Positions 1 through 6,208 of a DNA stretch of 6,511 bases are shown piece after piece. Where the stretch lies: positions 1 through 6,511 of the forward strand of contig VAZR01000154.1 in assembly GCA_005888515.1 (NCBI GenBank), written 5' to 3'. The position numbers and the translations under genes are program-made. Position 1 is the stretch's first letter. The number at the start of each line of letters is the position of its first letter. The notes beneath the pieces are model-generated. The model worked only from the letters and a program-made list of their open reading frames with translations, did no database searches and was not told the DNA's origin. This stretch comes from Alphaproteobacteria bacterium (GTDB taxonomy: Bacteria; Pseudomonadota; Alphaproteobacteria; ATCC43930; CGMCC-115725).

Positions 1-1248
1 GTCGCCTCGGCGATCGGAGTAGATGTGGAGCGGCTTTGCCCTCCCTTCGACGACTTCCCGATTTATGACGATCTCGCTGACCCCGGCCAGGCTGGGCAGC
101 TCGAACATCGAATCGAGGAGTATCCCCTCCATGATCGAGCGGAGCCCGCGGGCCCCGGTCTTGCGGGCGATCGCCTTCTGGGCGATGCCGCGCATCGCCT
201 CTTCGGTCAGCTCGAGACGGACGTCCTCCATCTCGAACAGGCGCTGATACTGCTTGACCAGCGCGTTCTTCGGCTTGGTCAGGATGTCGACCAGCGCATC
301 CTCATCGAGATCGTCGAGGGTGGCGACCACCGGAAGCCGGCCGACGAACTCCGGGATCAGGCCGAATTTGAGCAGGTCCTCCGGTTCGAGATCCTTAAGG
401 ATCTCGCCGGTCTTGCGTTCATCCGGTCCGCGCACCTCCGCGCCAAAGCCGATCGAAGTACCCTGGCGGCGCTGCGCGATGATTTTTTCCAGCCCGGCAA
501 ACGCGCCGCCGCAGACGAACAGGATATTGGTCGTGTCCACCTGCAGAAATTCCTGCTGCGGGTGTTTGCGCCCGCCCTGCGGCGGCACCGACGCGATGGT
601 GCCCTCCATGATCTTTAGGAGCGCCTGCTGCACGCCTTCGCCGGAGACGTCGCGGGTGATCGATGGGTTGTCCGATTTGCGCGAGATCTTGTCGACCTCG
701 TCGATATAGACGATGCCGCGCTGGGCCCGCTCGACGTTGTAGTCGGCGGCCTGCAGCAGCTTCAGGATGATGTTCTCGACATCTTCGCCGACATAGCCGG
801 CCTCGGTCAGGGTCGTGGCATCGGCCATCGTGAACGGGACGTCGATGATCCGCGCCAGCGTCTGCGCCAACAGGGTCTTGCCCGATCCGGTCGGCCCGAC
901 CAGCAGGATGTTCGACTTGGCCAGCTCGACATCGTTGTTCTTCGAACCGTGCGCCAACCGTTTGTAATGGTTGTGGACGGCGACCGAGAGCACGCGCTTG
1001 GCGTGGTCCTGGCCGATCACGTAATCGTCGAGCACCCGGCAGATGTCGCGCGGACCCGGCACCCCGTCGCGCGACTTGACCAGCGTCGTCTTGTGCTCCT
1101 CACGGATGATGTCCATGCAGAGCTCGACGCATTCGTCGCAGATGAACACGGTGGGACCCGCAATAAGCTTCCTGACCTCATGCTGGCTCTTGCCGCAAAA
1201 GGAGCAGTACAGCGTATTTTTCGAGTCGCTACCGCTGGACTTCGTCAT
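1..1248 (-). CDS. clpX: ClpX, ATP-dependent unfoldase subunit of ClpXP (3' end cut by window edge)
   Basis: ClpX is the AAA+ hexamer that recognises, unfolds and threads substrates into the cytoplasmic ClpP chamber. The frame is open from the ATG at 1248 to position 1, giving 416 codons; the family is usually about 420-425, so only a few C-terminal residues and the stop are missing. The N-terminal zinc-binding domain has cysteines at 15, 18, 37 and 40. Walker A is GPTGSGKT at 118-125, and the pore-1 loop GYVGED is at 151-156. Walker B is IDEVDK at 182-187, with catalytic Glu184. The RKH loop is at 227-229, the ClpP-docking IGF loop at 266-268, and the sensor-2 region GARGLRS at 365-371. All key residues are present. 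The start is supported by GGAG at 1254-1257, five bases upstream. The gene lies 206 bp downstream of clpP on the same strand, as in many proteobacteria, and may have its own promoter in that gap. Confidence 0.98.
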   Translation of the reverse strand, partial: MTKSSGSDSKNTLYCSFCGKSQHEVRKLIAGPTVFICDECVELCMDIIREEHKTTLVKSRDGVPGPRDICRVLDDYVIGQDHAKRVLSVAVHNHYKRLAHGSKNNDVELAKSNILLVGPTGSGKTLLAQTLARIIDVPFTMADATTLTEAGYVGEDVENIILKLLQAADYNVERAQRGIVYIDEVDKISRKSDNPSITRDVSGEGVQQALLKIMEGTIASVPPQGGRKHPQQEFLQVDTTNILFVCGGAFAGLEKIIAQRRQGTSIGFGAEVRGPDERKTGEILKDLEPEDLLKFGLIPEFVGRLPVVATLDDLDEDALVDILTKPKNALVKQYQRLFEMEDVRLELTEEAMRGIAQKAIARKTGARGLRSIMEGILLDSMFELPSLAGVSEIVINREVVEGRAKPLHIYSDRRGD

Positions 1249-1262
1249 CACCACTCCATCAC

Positions 1263-1290
1263 CGGGTCCCGCGGACCCGTCCGAGGACGG
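1263..1290 (-). promoter_or_regulatory. Two overlapping inverted repeats in the clpX leader
   Basis: A 7-bp perfect stem (CGGGTCC at 1263-1269 with GGACCCG at 1273-1279, three-base loop) lies five bases upstream of the clpX Shine-Dalgarno. A second inverted repeat, CCGTCC at 1277-1282 with GGACGG at 1285-1290, shares bases 1277-1279 with it, so the two cannot both form completely. No T-run follows on either strand, so neither is a normal intrinsic terminator. A role in clpX translation or mRNA stability is inference only, and GC-rich DNA gives such stems by chance fairly often. Confidence 0.35.
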
Positions 1291-1382
1291 GCTGGCCTTG
1301 CGGATTCCGTGCCGGCGGCGGAACCCAGCAAGGGCGGGCCGGGCACGGCGCTCAACCAGAACGCTCCCACCCGGGCCATGAA

Positions 1383-1410
1383 ATTATATGTGCTCCATTT
1401 GGATCAACAA
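1383..1410 (-). promoter_or_regulatory. Candidate sigma70-type promoter for clpX
   Basis: On the minus strand a perfect TATAAT (-10) occupies 1388-1383. TTGTTG lies 16 bases upstream at 1410-1405 as a partial -35 (TTG conserved). Transcription would start near 1376 and give a clpX leader of about 125-130 nt containing the overlapping inverted repeats. The element sits in an AT-rich patch just after the clpP stop, in otherwise GC-rich sequence. It would allow clpX expression separate from tig-clpP read-through. Only the sequence match supports it. Confidence 0.5.
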
Positions 1411-1454
1411 CTAGTTAAATCGGCTGCTCCCGAGGGGGGCGAACTTAACCATGC

Positions 1455-2096
1455 TTAGGCGCGGAAACCCCGCTCATCTTCGCGGCTCGGCCGAGCCTCG
1501 ACCACCTCGTCAACCAATCCGAACTCCTTTGCCTCGAGCGGCGAGAGGAATTTGTCGCGCTCGACCGCGCCCGAGATGACTTCGAGCGGCTGGCCGGTGT
1601 GGCGGACATAGATTTCGTTAAGGCGGGCCCGCAGGGCGAGGATTTCGCGGGCCTGGATCTCGATATCGGTGGCCTGGCCCTGGGCGCCGCCCGAGGGCTG
1701 GTGGATCATGATCCGCGAATTGGGCAGCGAGAAGCGCTTGCCATGAGCCCCGGCGGCCAGCAGCAACGACCCCATCGAGGCCGCCTGGCCGATGCACACC
1801 GTCGAGACCGGCGAGCGGATGTATTGCATCGTGTCGTAGATCGCGAGACCCGAGGTCACCACCCCGCCCGGCGAGTTGATATAGAAGGCAATGTCCTTCG
1901 TCGGGTTCTCCGATTCGAGGAACAGCAGCTGGGCGCAGATCAGGCTTGCGACGGCATCATGCACCGGGCCGACCAAAAAAATGATCCGCTCCTTCAGCAG
2001 GCGCGAATAGATGTCATAGGCACGTTCACCGCGGTTGGTCTGCTCGACCACCATCGGCACAAGGTTGTTCATGTACTGTTCGAAATGATCGGCCAT
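1455..2096 (-). CDS. clpP: ClpP, ATP-dependent Clp protease proteolytic subunit
   Basis: This is the serine peptidase (MEROPS S14) that forms the double-heptamer chamber of ClpXP and ClpAP in the cytoplasm. It has 213 residues, close to the E. coli precursor (207). The catalytic triad is Ser107 in GQAASMGS, His132 in IMIHQPSGG and Asp181 in ERDKF. These align with E. coli precursor residues Ser111, His136 and Asp185 at a constant offset of four. That offset implies a propeptide of about 10 residues removed before the conserved segment LVPMVVEQT. The oxyanion-region motif INSPGG is at 73-78. The start at 2096 has a strong AGGAGAG-type ribosome binding site at 2101-2107. It lies 52 bp downstream of tig, consistent with cotranscription, and 206 bp upstream of clpX. 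Nothing is odd in this gene. Confidence 0.98.
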   Translation of the reverse strand: MADHFEQYMNNLVPMVVEQTNRGERAYDIYSRLLKERIIFLVGPVHDAVASLICAQLLFLESENPTKDIAFYINSPGGVVTSGLAIYDTMQYIRSPVSTVCIGQAASMGSLLLAAGAHGKRFSLPNSRIMIHQPSGGAQGQATDIEIQAREILALRARLNEIYVRHTGQPLEVISGAVERDKFLSPLEAKEFGLVDEVVEARPSREDERGFRA

Positions 2097-2148
2097 CCCA
2101 CTCTCCTCGAACCGCGCCCGACAGAGGCACGCGGCGTTCGCTAGTTTA

Positions 2149-3762
2149 TCACACTGTCGCTTCCGACGGGCCGCCGTTCTCGTCCTCGGCGGCGCCGGTC
2201 ATCAATTCCTGAGGCGTTACCTTGCGCTCCGCCGGTTTTGCCAATTCGAGGATGAAGTCGACGACCTTTTCCTCAAAGATCGGGGCGCGCAAATTGTTAA
2301 TCGCCTCGGGGCTCTTGCGGTAAAAATCGATCACCTGGCGCTCGTAACCGGGGTGGCGCCGCGCCTCCTGAGCCAGCGCCTGGTTGAGCTCCTCCTGGGT
2401 CACCGTGATGTTATTGCTGCGGCCGGCCTCGGCCAGCAGCAGCCCGAGACGGACGCGCCGCTCGGCGATGCGGTGGTACTCCTCCTTGAGCTTCTCCTCG
2501 TCCTGATCCTCCGCTGCCGCCGGTTCGCTGTCGGAAGCACCTTCGAGCGCGGTTTCCTCGGGCGCGATGACCGCGGCTGCGTCGAGCGGCTCCTCGGCCG
2601 ACCCGCGATGCGAGGTCGCGTGATGCGCGGCCGGCTCGTGTTGGTGCTCGTGCGGCTTCTCGGCTTCGGCGGTTGCCGGCGATCTCTCCGAACCGCCCTC
2701 GAGAGCGGTCTCCTCGGGCGCGATCAGCGCGGCTGCGTCGACCGGCCCCTCGGATGCCCCGGCGCCGGCGGTCTCCCCAGCCTCAATCTGCGTGCGACGT
2801 TCCTTCTCGCTCTCGTGCTGCGCCCATATCGTGTTGAATTCCATTTCGACCATCCCCGGGGGGACCGGGAAATCGTAACGCTCGGCGAGTTTGTCAAGGA
2901 GCACTCGCTTGACGCGCTGGCGTGCGACCGAATCGTAGTCGCGCTGCATCCGCTGGCGGACCTCCTGGCGCAGCTCTGCGAGGGTGTCGAGCCCGACCGC
3001 CTCGGCGAGCGAATCGTCGATCGCTGCCGGCAGGCGCTGCCGCACCTCCTTTACCTTGACCTCGAATACCGCGTCCTTGCCGGCCAGATCGGGGGCGCCG
3101 TAATCGGCCGGGAATGTCACCCTGATAGTGCGGTCCTCGCCCGCTTTGGCGCCGAGCAGCTGGTCCTCAAAGCCCGGGATGAACCGTCCCGCGCCGAGCT
3201 CGATCGAAACGTTCTCGCCCTTGCCGCCGGGAAACTCGACGTCACCGAGCTTGCCGTCAAAGTCGACGGCAATTACGTCGCCGTTTTCCGCCGGCCGCTC
3301 GACCGGTTCCGATTTGCGCTGTGCTTCGGCGATCCGCTCGACGGCACGGTCGATGTCCTCCTCGGGGACGTCGGCGATCAGCCGCTCAATCCTCAGATCG
3401 GCGAAATCCGGCTCGGGCATGTCGGGCAACACTTCGACCGACATCTTGTATTCGAGATCGGCGCCTTCGGTGGCGGACACGATCTCGACCCTCGGCGGCA
3501 GCGCCGGACGCAGATTTTGCTCGCGCATTGCCTCGGCCGAGCTGCCCTGCACGGTGCTTTCCAGCACCTCGTGGCGCACCGCCGGGCCGTAGCGCTTGCG
3601 CAACAGCGGCATCGGCACCTTGCCCGGCCGAAAGCCGGGGATGCGGATCGATTGTCCGATCTCACCGAGCCGCCGACTGATCTGATCCTCAACCTCGGTC
3701 GCGGGAACGGTGATCTTGAATTCGCGCTTCAACCCCTCGGCGCTGGTCTCGGTTATTTGCAT
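2149..3762 (-). CDS. tig: Trigger factor with an enlarged chaperone arm
   Basis: Trigger factor binds the ribosome near the exit tunnel, shields nascent chains and has FKBP-type prolyl isomerase activity. The N-terminal ribosome-binding domain (about 1-115) carries the signature loop GFRPGKVP at 43-50. The FKBP-like domain spans about 160-245, and the helical C-terminal chaperone domain follows. At 537 residues it is about 105 longer than the E. coli protein. Most of the excess is one insert, roughly residues 321-421, between the helix around MVEMEFNTIWAQ (304-315) and the conserved ERRVRLGLLLAEAG (434-447). The insert is rich in Ala, Glu and His and contains two copies of a segment around DAAA(L/V)IAPEETALEG. 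The reading frame stays intact through it. The start at 3762 has a GAGGG ribosome binding site at 3776-3780, at a rather long spacing; the protein aligns with the family from that Met. It precedes clpP and follows tRNA-Leu on the same strand. Confidence 0.97.
   Translation of the reverse strand: MQITETSAEGLKREFKITVPATEVEDQISRRLGEIGQSIRIPGFRPGKVPMPLLRKRYGPAVRHEVLESTVQGSSAEAMREQNLRPALPPRVEIVSATEGADLEYKMSVEVLPDMPEPDFADLRIERLIADVPEEDIDRAVERIAEAQRKSEPVERPAENGDVIAVDFDGKLGDVEFPGGKGENVSIELGAGRFIPGFEDQLLGAKAGEDRTIRVTFPADYGAPDLAGKDAVFEVKVKEVRQRLPAAIDDSLAEAVGLDTLAELRQEVRQRMQRDYDSVARQRVKRVLLDKLAERYDFPVPPGMVEMEFNTIWAQHESEKERRTQIEAGETAGAGASEGPVDAAALIAPEETALEGGSERSPATAEAEKPHEHQHEPAAHHATSHRGSAEEPLDAAAVIAPEETALEGASDSEPAAAEDQDEEKLKEEYHRIAERRVRLGLLLAEAGRSNNITVTQEELNQALAQEARRHPGYERQVIDFYRKSPEAINNLRAPIFEEKVVDFILELAKPAERKVTPQELMTGAAEDENGGPSEATV
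2533..2753 (-). repeat. Internal duplicated segment within tig (period 156 bp)
   Basis: The core copies are 2541-2597 and 2697-2753: 57 bp, 50 of 57 identical by direct comparison, offset 156 bp (52 codons). In protein they encode PVDAAALIAPEETALEGGS at 340-358 and PLDAAAVIAPEETALEGAS at 392-410, which are 16 of 19 identical. Weaker similarity extends the unit to about 35 residues (335-368 against 387-420). The offset is a multiple of three, so the duplication keeps the frame. The His-rich stretch 371-385 lies between the copies and has no counterpart after the second one. Confidence 0.9.
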
Positions 3763-3835
3763 CGCAGATTGCTCACCCTCTCGATTTTAGTCCCGACGCT
3801 GCGGGGCGCCGTCCGGTTCAGTCGCCGGGGACCGC

Positions 3836-3920
3836 TGGTGCGGGCGGGGGGATTTGAACCCCCACGATTTTCATCGCTGGATCCTAAGTCCAGTGCGTCT
3901 GCCAGTTCCGCCACGCCCGC
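3836..3920 (-). tRNA. tRNA-Leu (anticodon UAG), CCA encoded
   Basis: Read on the minus strand, the acceptor stem GCGGGCG (3920-3914) pairs perfectly with CGCCCGC (3846-3840). It is followed by discriminator A and an encoded CCA ending at 3836. The anticodon arm has a 5-bp stem CTGGA/TCCAG and the loop CTTAGGA; the anticodon TAG is at 3886-3884. The long class II variable arm forms CGAT-GAAA-ATCG, as expected for leucine. The T arm is GGGGG, loop TTCAAAT, CCCCC. It reads CUA and related CUN leucine codons. It lies 73 bp upstream of tig on the same strand and may be transcribed with it; no convincing terminator separates them. Confidence 0.97.
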
Positions 3921-4337
3921 GCGCCTACTGGCCGGGCGACGCCCTCCGCGCCGGCGGCGGGTTCTAACATACTCGTTGTGCCGAACATAGCCGGGCGGGG
4001 TGGCGATCCCGCGTTAGTGTGGCGAATCCAAAATTCGCGGTCTCGCGGGGCGACGTTGCGAACGAATTTCGATACCGGCGCCGGGCCAATCATAGGCCGC
4101 CCATAGGAAATATGAAAGGCCCGCTTCAGGAAGCGATAGTCAGCCAAAGGCCAAGCGCCCGCAACACCTTGGCCGCCGTCGCAAACTCAGGTTCCCGCCG
4201 ACGACAGCGCCTTATAGCGTCATGGCAGGGGATGAGGTTTAGAGTGTGATCCCGACGCCTCGATCACCGCGCGGGAGCACGGGCGCGTCCAGTACTGGTC
4301 ATGCATGAGAATTATAGACGGCGGCATGTGAGGCATG
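3921..4337. other. Divergent intergenic region between tRNA-Leu and tenA
   Basis: This 417-bp stretch contains no convincing gene. A 76-codon GTG-start frame at 4019-4249 has no recognisable protein features and no good ribosome binding site. An inverted repeat GCGAAT-N5-ATTCGC occurs at 4022-4038 and a 10-bp palindrome CCAGTACTGG at 4289-4298, about 40 bp before tenA. Both could be regulatory but are within chance expectation. I found no THI-box (TPP riboswitch) motifs ahead of tenA. The tRNA-Leu promoter should lie here on the minus strand, but no clear -35/-10 pair was found. Confidence 0.6.
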
Positions 4338-5006
4338 ATGCGGTTTTCCGAAGAAGCCTGGCAGCAGAATGCGGGGTTGCGCAAGGCGATCCACCGGCTG
4401 CCGTTCAACACCGAATTGGCGGCCGGGACGCTGTCGCGCGAGCGGTTCCGCTTCTACATCGTGCAGGACGCGATCTATCTCGGGCAGTACGCGCGGGTGC
4501 TGGCGCTCGCCGCGGCGAAGGCGCCGGAGATCGCGACGTTGCAGGCCTTCGCCAACTCGGCATTGGGCGCGGTCGCGGTCGAGCAGGCATTGCACGGCCG
4601 TTATTTACAGGAGTTCGGGGTCGATCCCGCTTCGGTCATGGCCGCCGAGCCGACGCCCGATTGCCTCGCCTATACCAGCTTTCTGCTGGCAACGGCGTAC
4701 CAGGAGCCCTGGGAAATCCTGATAGCGGCACTGCTGCCGTGCTTCTGGATCTACTGGGACGTCGCGCAGGCGATCACCTGCGACGCAGCACCCGACAACC
4801 CGTACCGCGCCTGGATCGATACGTATGCCGATCCGCATTTCGGCGAGGCGGTCGGGAGGGTCATCGGGGTTGCCGACGAGGCCGCGGCGAGGACCACACC
4901 GCGCATCCGGGCCGGGATGCTGGTCGCCTTTCGCCGCTCGGCCCAATACGAATGGCTGTTCTGGGATGGTGCCTACCGGCAGCGCGGCTGGCCGGTATTC
5001 GGCTGA
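4338..5006 (+). CDS. tenA: TenA, aminopyrimidine aminohydrolase (thiaminase II), cysteine class
   Basis: TenA hydrolyses 4-amino-5-aminomethyl-2-methylpyrimidine, a thiamin breakdown product, to the HMP pyrimidine used in thiamin salvage in the cytoplasm. It has 222 residues from the second of two adjacent ATGs (4335 and 4338). I chose 4338 for two reasons. GAGG at 4330-4333 leaves only one base before 4335. Numbering from 4338 also reproduces the B. subtilis TenA active-site numbers as I recall them: Asp44 (in VQDAIYL), Tyr47, Tyr112, Cys135 (in LLPCFWIYWD), Tyr163, Glu205 and Phe208 (in YEWLFWDGAY). The nucleophile Cys135 places it in the TenA_C class and makes a functional hydrolase likely. 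The gene stands alone, with no other thiamin genes in the window, divergent from the tRNA-Leu/tig block. Starting at 4335 would add only one Met. Confidence 0.95.
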   Translation: MRFSEEAWQQNAGLRKAIHRLPFNTELAAGTLSRERFRFYIVQDAIYLGQYARVLALAAAKAPEIATLQAFANSALGAVAVEQALHGRYLQEFGVDPASVMAAEPTPDCLAYTSFLLATAYQEPWEILIAALLPCFWIYWDVAQAITCDAAPDNPYRAWIDTYADPHFGEAVGRVIGVADEAAARTTPRIRAGMLVAFRRSAQYEWLFWDGAYRQRGWPVFG

Positions 5007-5023
5007 TTTCTGCCGATTGCCTT

Positions 5024-5209
5024 CTACCGTGGCCGGCCTCCGGTTCGCTCGCTACTGATGGCAGGATCACCAGCCGAATTTGTGCTGGGTGCGGTCCCGG
5101 TGATTGTTCGGGTTTTATTTGCCGCGTGTCCGGAATCATGGTCGGCGGGCGAAAACTGACCGCCAATCAGGGCCACCAGGATCAGAAGGAAACAGAGAAG
5201 CCAACCCAT
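5024..5209 (-). CDS. Possible small membrane-anchored peptide, unknown function
   Basis: This 61-codon ORF opens with the hydrophobic segment WLLCFLLILVALIGG at residues 3-17, which could be a single membrane helix or an uncleaved signal anchor. A polar, Thr/Ser/Ala-rich tail follows with no recognised domain. AAGGGGG at 5216-5222, six bases before the ATG, is a plausible ribosome binding site. It would converge on tenA, ending 17 bp from the tenA stop. Third codon positions are clearly less GC-rich than in the neighbouring genes, which argues against a long-established coding sequence. It could be a real short gene, a young ORF or chance. I do not recognise a family. Confidence 0.33.
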   Translation of the reverse strand: MGWLLCFLLILVALIGGQFSPADHDSGHAANKTRTITGTAPSTNSAGDPAISSERTGGRPR

Positions 5210-5272
5210 ATCGCGCCCCCTTGAGACAGCGACAACGGGATTTTGGCTTCGTATCTTCCATATCCAACGAAC

Positions 5273-5297
5273 GAATACTCGGTATTCTATCGGTATT
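5273..5297. promoter_or_regulatory. Operator-like palindrome with a direct repeat
   Basis: GAATAC at 5273-5278 and GTATTC at 5282-5287 form a perfect inverted repeat around TCG. The octamer TCGGTATT at 5279-5286 recurs at 5290-5297, 11 bp away, about one helical turn. This AT-rich cluster lies about 150 bp upstream of the SDR gene and about 65 bp upstream of the small minus-strand ORF. Such spacing suits binding of a dimeric repressor or activator to one DNA face. No regulator gene is visible in the window and the target gene is unknown. Confidence 0.35.
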
Positions 5298-5370
5298 TAG
5301 GTAGCGGTGGGCAGATTCTTGCAGCGGTACTGCCCAGGGACTTCCACAAACTCTGGTCGATTAGATGCTC

Positions 5371-5395
5371 AGCAGCCGGGACAAGCCCGGGGGCG
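5371..5395. repeat. Intergenic hairpin resembling a common alphaproteobacterial repeat core
   Basis: CCGGG at 5376-5380 and CCCGG at 5386-5390 form a 5-bp stem around ACAAG. From memory, the core CCGGGACAAGCCCGG is frequent in intergenic palindromic repeats of many alphaproteobacterial genomes. Here the flanks do not extend the palindrome, so it may be a decayed copy or a coincidence. There is no T-run after it, so it is not a terminator as read here. Confidence 0.35.
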
Positions 5396-5449
5396 AGGGT
5401 TTAAGAGAGATCGAGCCAGATCCGAAGCGAGCAGATCGGGAGGAGCAAA

Positions 5450-6208
5450 ATGGCGGCATCGGGGAAAATCCCGGTCATCACCGGCGCCGGCAGCGGCATC
5501 GGCCGGGCCAGCGCGCATGCCCTGCTGGAAGCGGGCTGGAATGTCGTGCTGGCCGGCCGACGCCGCGACATGCTGGAGGAAACCGCCTCGCTCGCTAGGG
5601 TGATGCCGCCGCGCACCCTGGTCATGCCGACCGACATCCGCGACCCGGCGCAGATCACCGGGCTTTTCACGGCGGTCAAAAACACCTATGGCCGCATCGA
5701 CCTGTTGTTCAACAATGCCGGGATCAGCACCCGCGGCATCGCGTTCGAGGAGCTGACCTACGAGCAGTGGACGGATGTCGTGGCGGTCAATCTGACCGGC
5801 TCGTTCCTGTGCGCCCAGCACGCCTTCCGCATGATGAAGGCGCAGGATCCGCAGGGCGGCCGTATCATCAACAACGGCTCTGTCTCGGCGCATGTGCCGC
5901 GGCGCAACTCGACCCCCTACGCCTCGACCAAGCATGCGCTGACGGGACTGACGCGGTCGATCTCGCTCGACGGCCGCGAATACAACATCGCCTGCGGCCA
6001 GATCGACATCGGCAACGCCGCGACCACCCGAAACGAGGACACCGCGCGCGGTCGACTGCAAGCCTCGGGCCGGGTCGAGGCCGAGGCGCGCATCGATGTG
6101 CGCGACGTCGCGAAGGGCGTCCTCTACATGGCCGAACTGCCGCCCGAAGCCAACGTCCTGTTCATGACCGTCATGGCGAACAAGATGCCCTATGTTGGGC
6201 GGGGATGA
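5450..6208 (+). CDS. Short-chain dehydrogenase/reductase (SDR), substrate unknown
   Basis: This is a classical SDR oxidoreductase of 252 residues with a Rossmann fold. The cofactor motif TGAGSGIG is at 11-18. AGRRR at 35-39, at the end of the second strand, has arginines that favour NADP(H) over NAD(H). NNAG is at 88-91 and the structural Asn is Asn114 (VNLTG). The catalytic residues are Ser144, Tyr157 and Lys161 (YASTK). All active-site residues are present, so an active enzyme is expected. The C-terminal half, which sets the substrate, has the stretch QIDIGNAAT and gives no clue to the substrate. Automated labels such as 3-oxoacyl-ACP reductase would be over-specific. The start has an excellent ribosome binding site, GGGAGGAG at 5438-5445, four bases before the ATG. 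Its stop overlaps the next gene by ATGA, implying an operon. Confidence 0.94.
   Translation: MAASGKIPVITGAGSGIGRASAHALLEAGWNVVLAGRRRDMLEETASLARVMPPRTLVMPTDIRDPAQITGLFTAVKNTYGRIDLLFNNAGISTRGIAFEELTYEQWTDVVAVNLTGSFLCAQHAFRMMKAQDPQGGRIINNGSVSAHVPRRNSTPYASTKHALTGLTRSISLDGREYNIACGQIDIGNAATTRNEDTARGRLQASGRVEAEARIDVRDVAKGVLYMAELPPEANVLFMTVMANKMPYVGRG

Noticed and set aside
949..2144. Plus-strand ORFs opposite clpX and clpP (949-1458, 1599-2144)
   Set aside because: They mirror conserved genes on the minus strand, with Arg/Asp/His-rich nonsense composition and no supporting start signals.
3763..3835. Intrinsic terminator or independent tig promoter between tRNA-Leu and tig
   Set aside because: Only weak 4-bp stems without T-runs are present. 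TAAAAT at 3789-3784 resembles a -10 but has no acceptable -35, so I call neither.
2353..3990. Long plus-strand ORF (545 codons) opposite tig
   Set aside because: It is antisense to a complete trigger factor gene and runs through the tRNA. It has no recognisable domain. High GC and strong third-position bias open the opposite frame.
4019..4249. 76-codon plus-strand ORF in the divergent gap
   Set aside because: It has a GTG start without a good ribosome binding site, no recognised motif, and base usage unlike the real genes.
4289..4298. Palindrome CCAGTACTGG upstream of tenA as a specific operator
   Set aside because: Ten-base perfect palindromes are expected several times by chance in a window this size, and there is no second copy nearby.
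3921..4337. TPP riboswitch ahead of tenA
   Set aside because: I looked for the CTGAGA-like and ACC-TGAACCTGAT-like conserved blocks and found neither. A covariance search was not possible.
4301..5224. 307-codon ORF overlapping tenA in another frame
   Set aside because: tenA carries every active-site residue in its own frame. This frame has only Arg/Gly-rich composition.
5365..5598. Plus-strand ORFs running into the SDR start (5307-5603, 5365-5598)
   Set aside because: They read through the hairpin repeat and the SDR start region out of frame. The SDR frame has the strong ribosome binding site and motifs.
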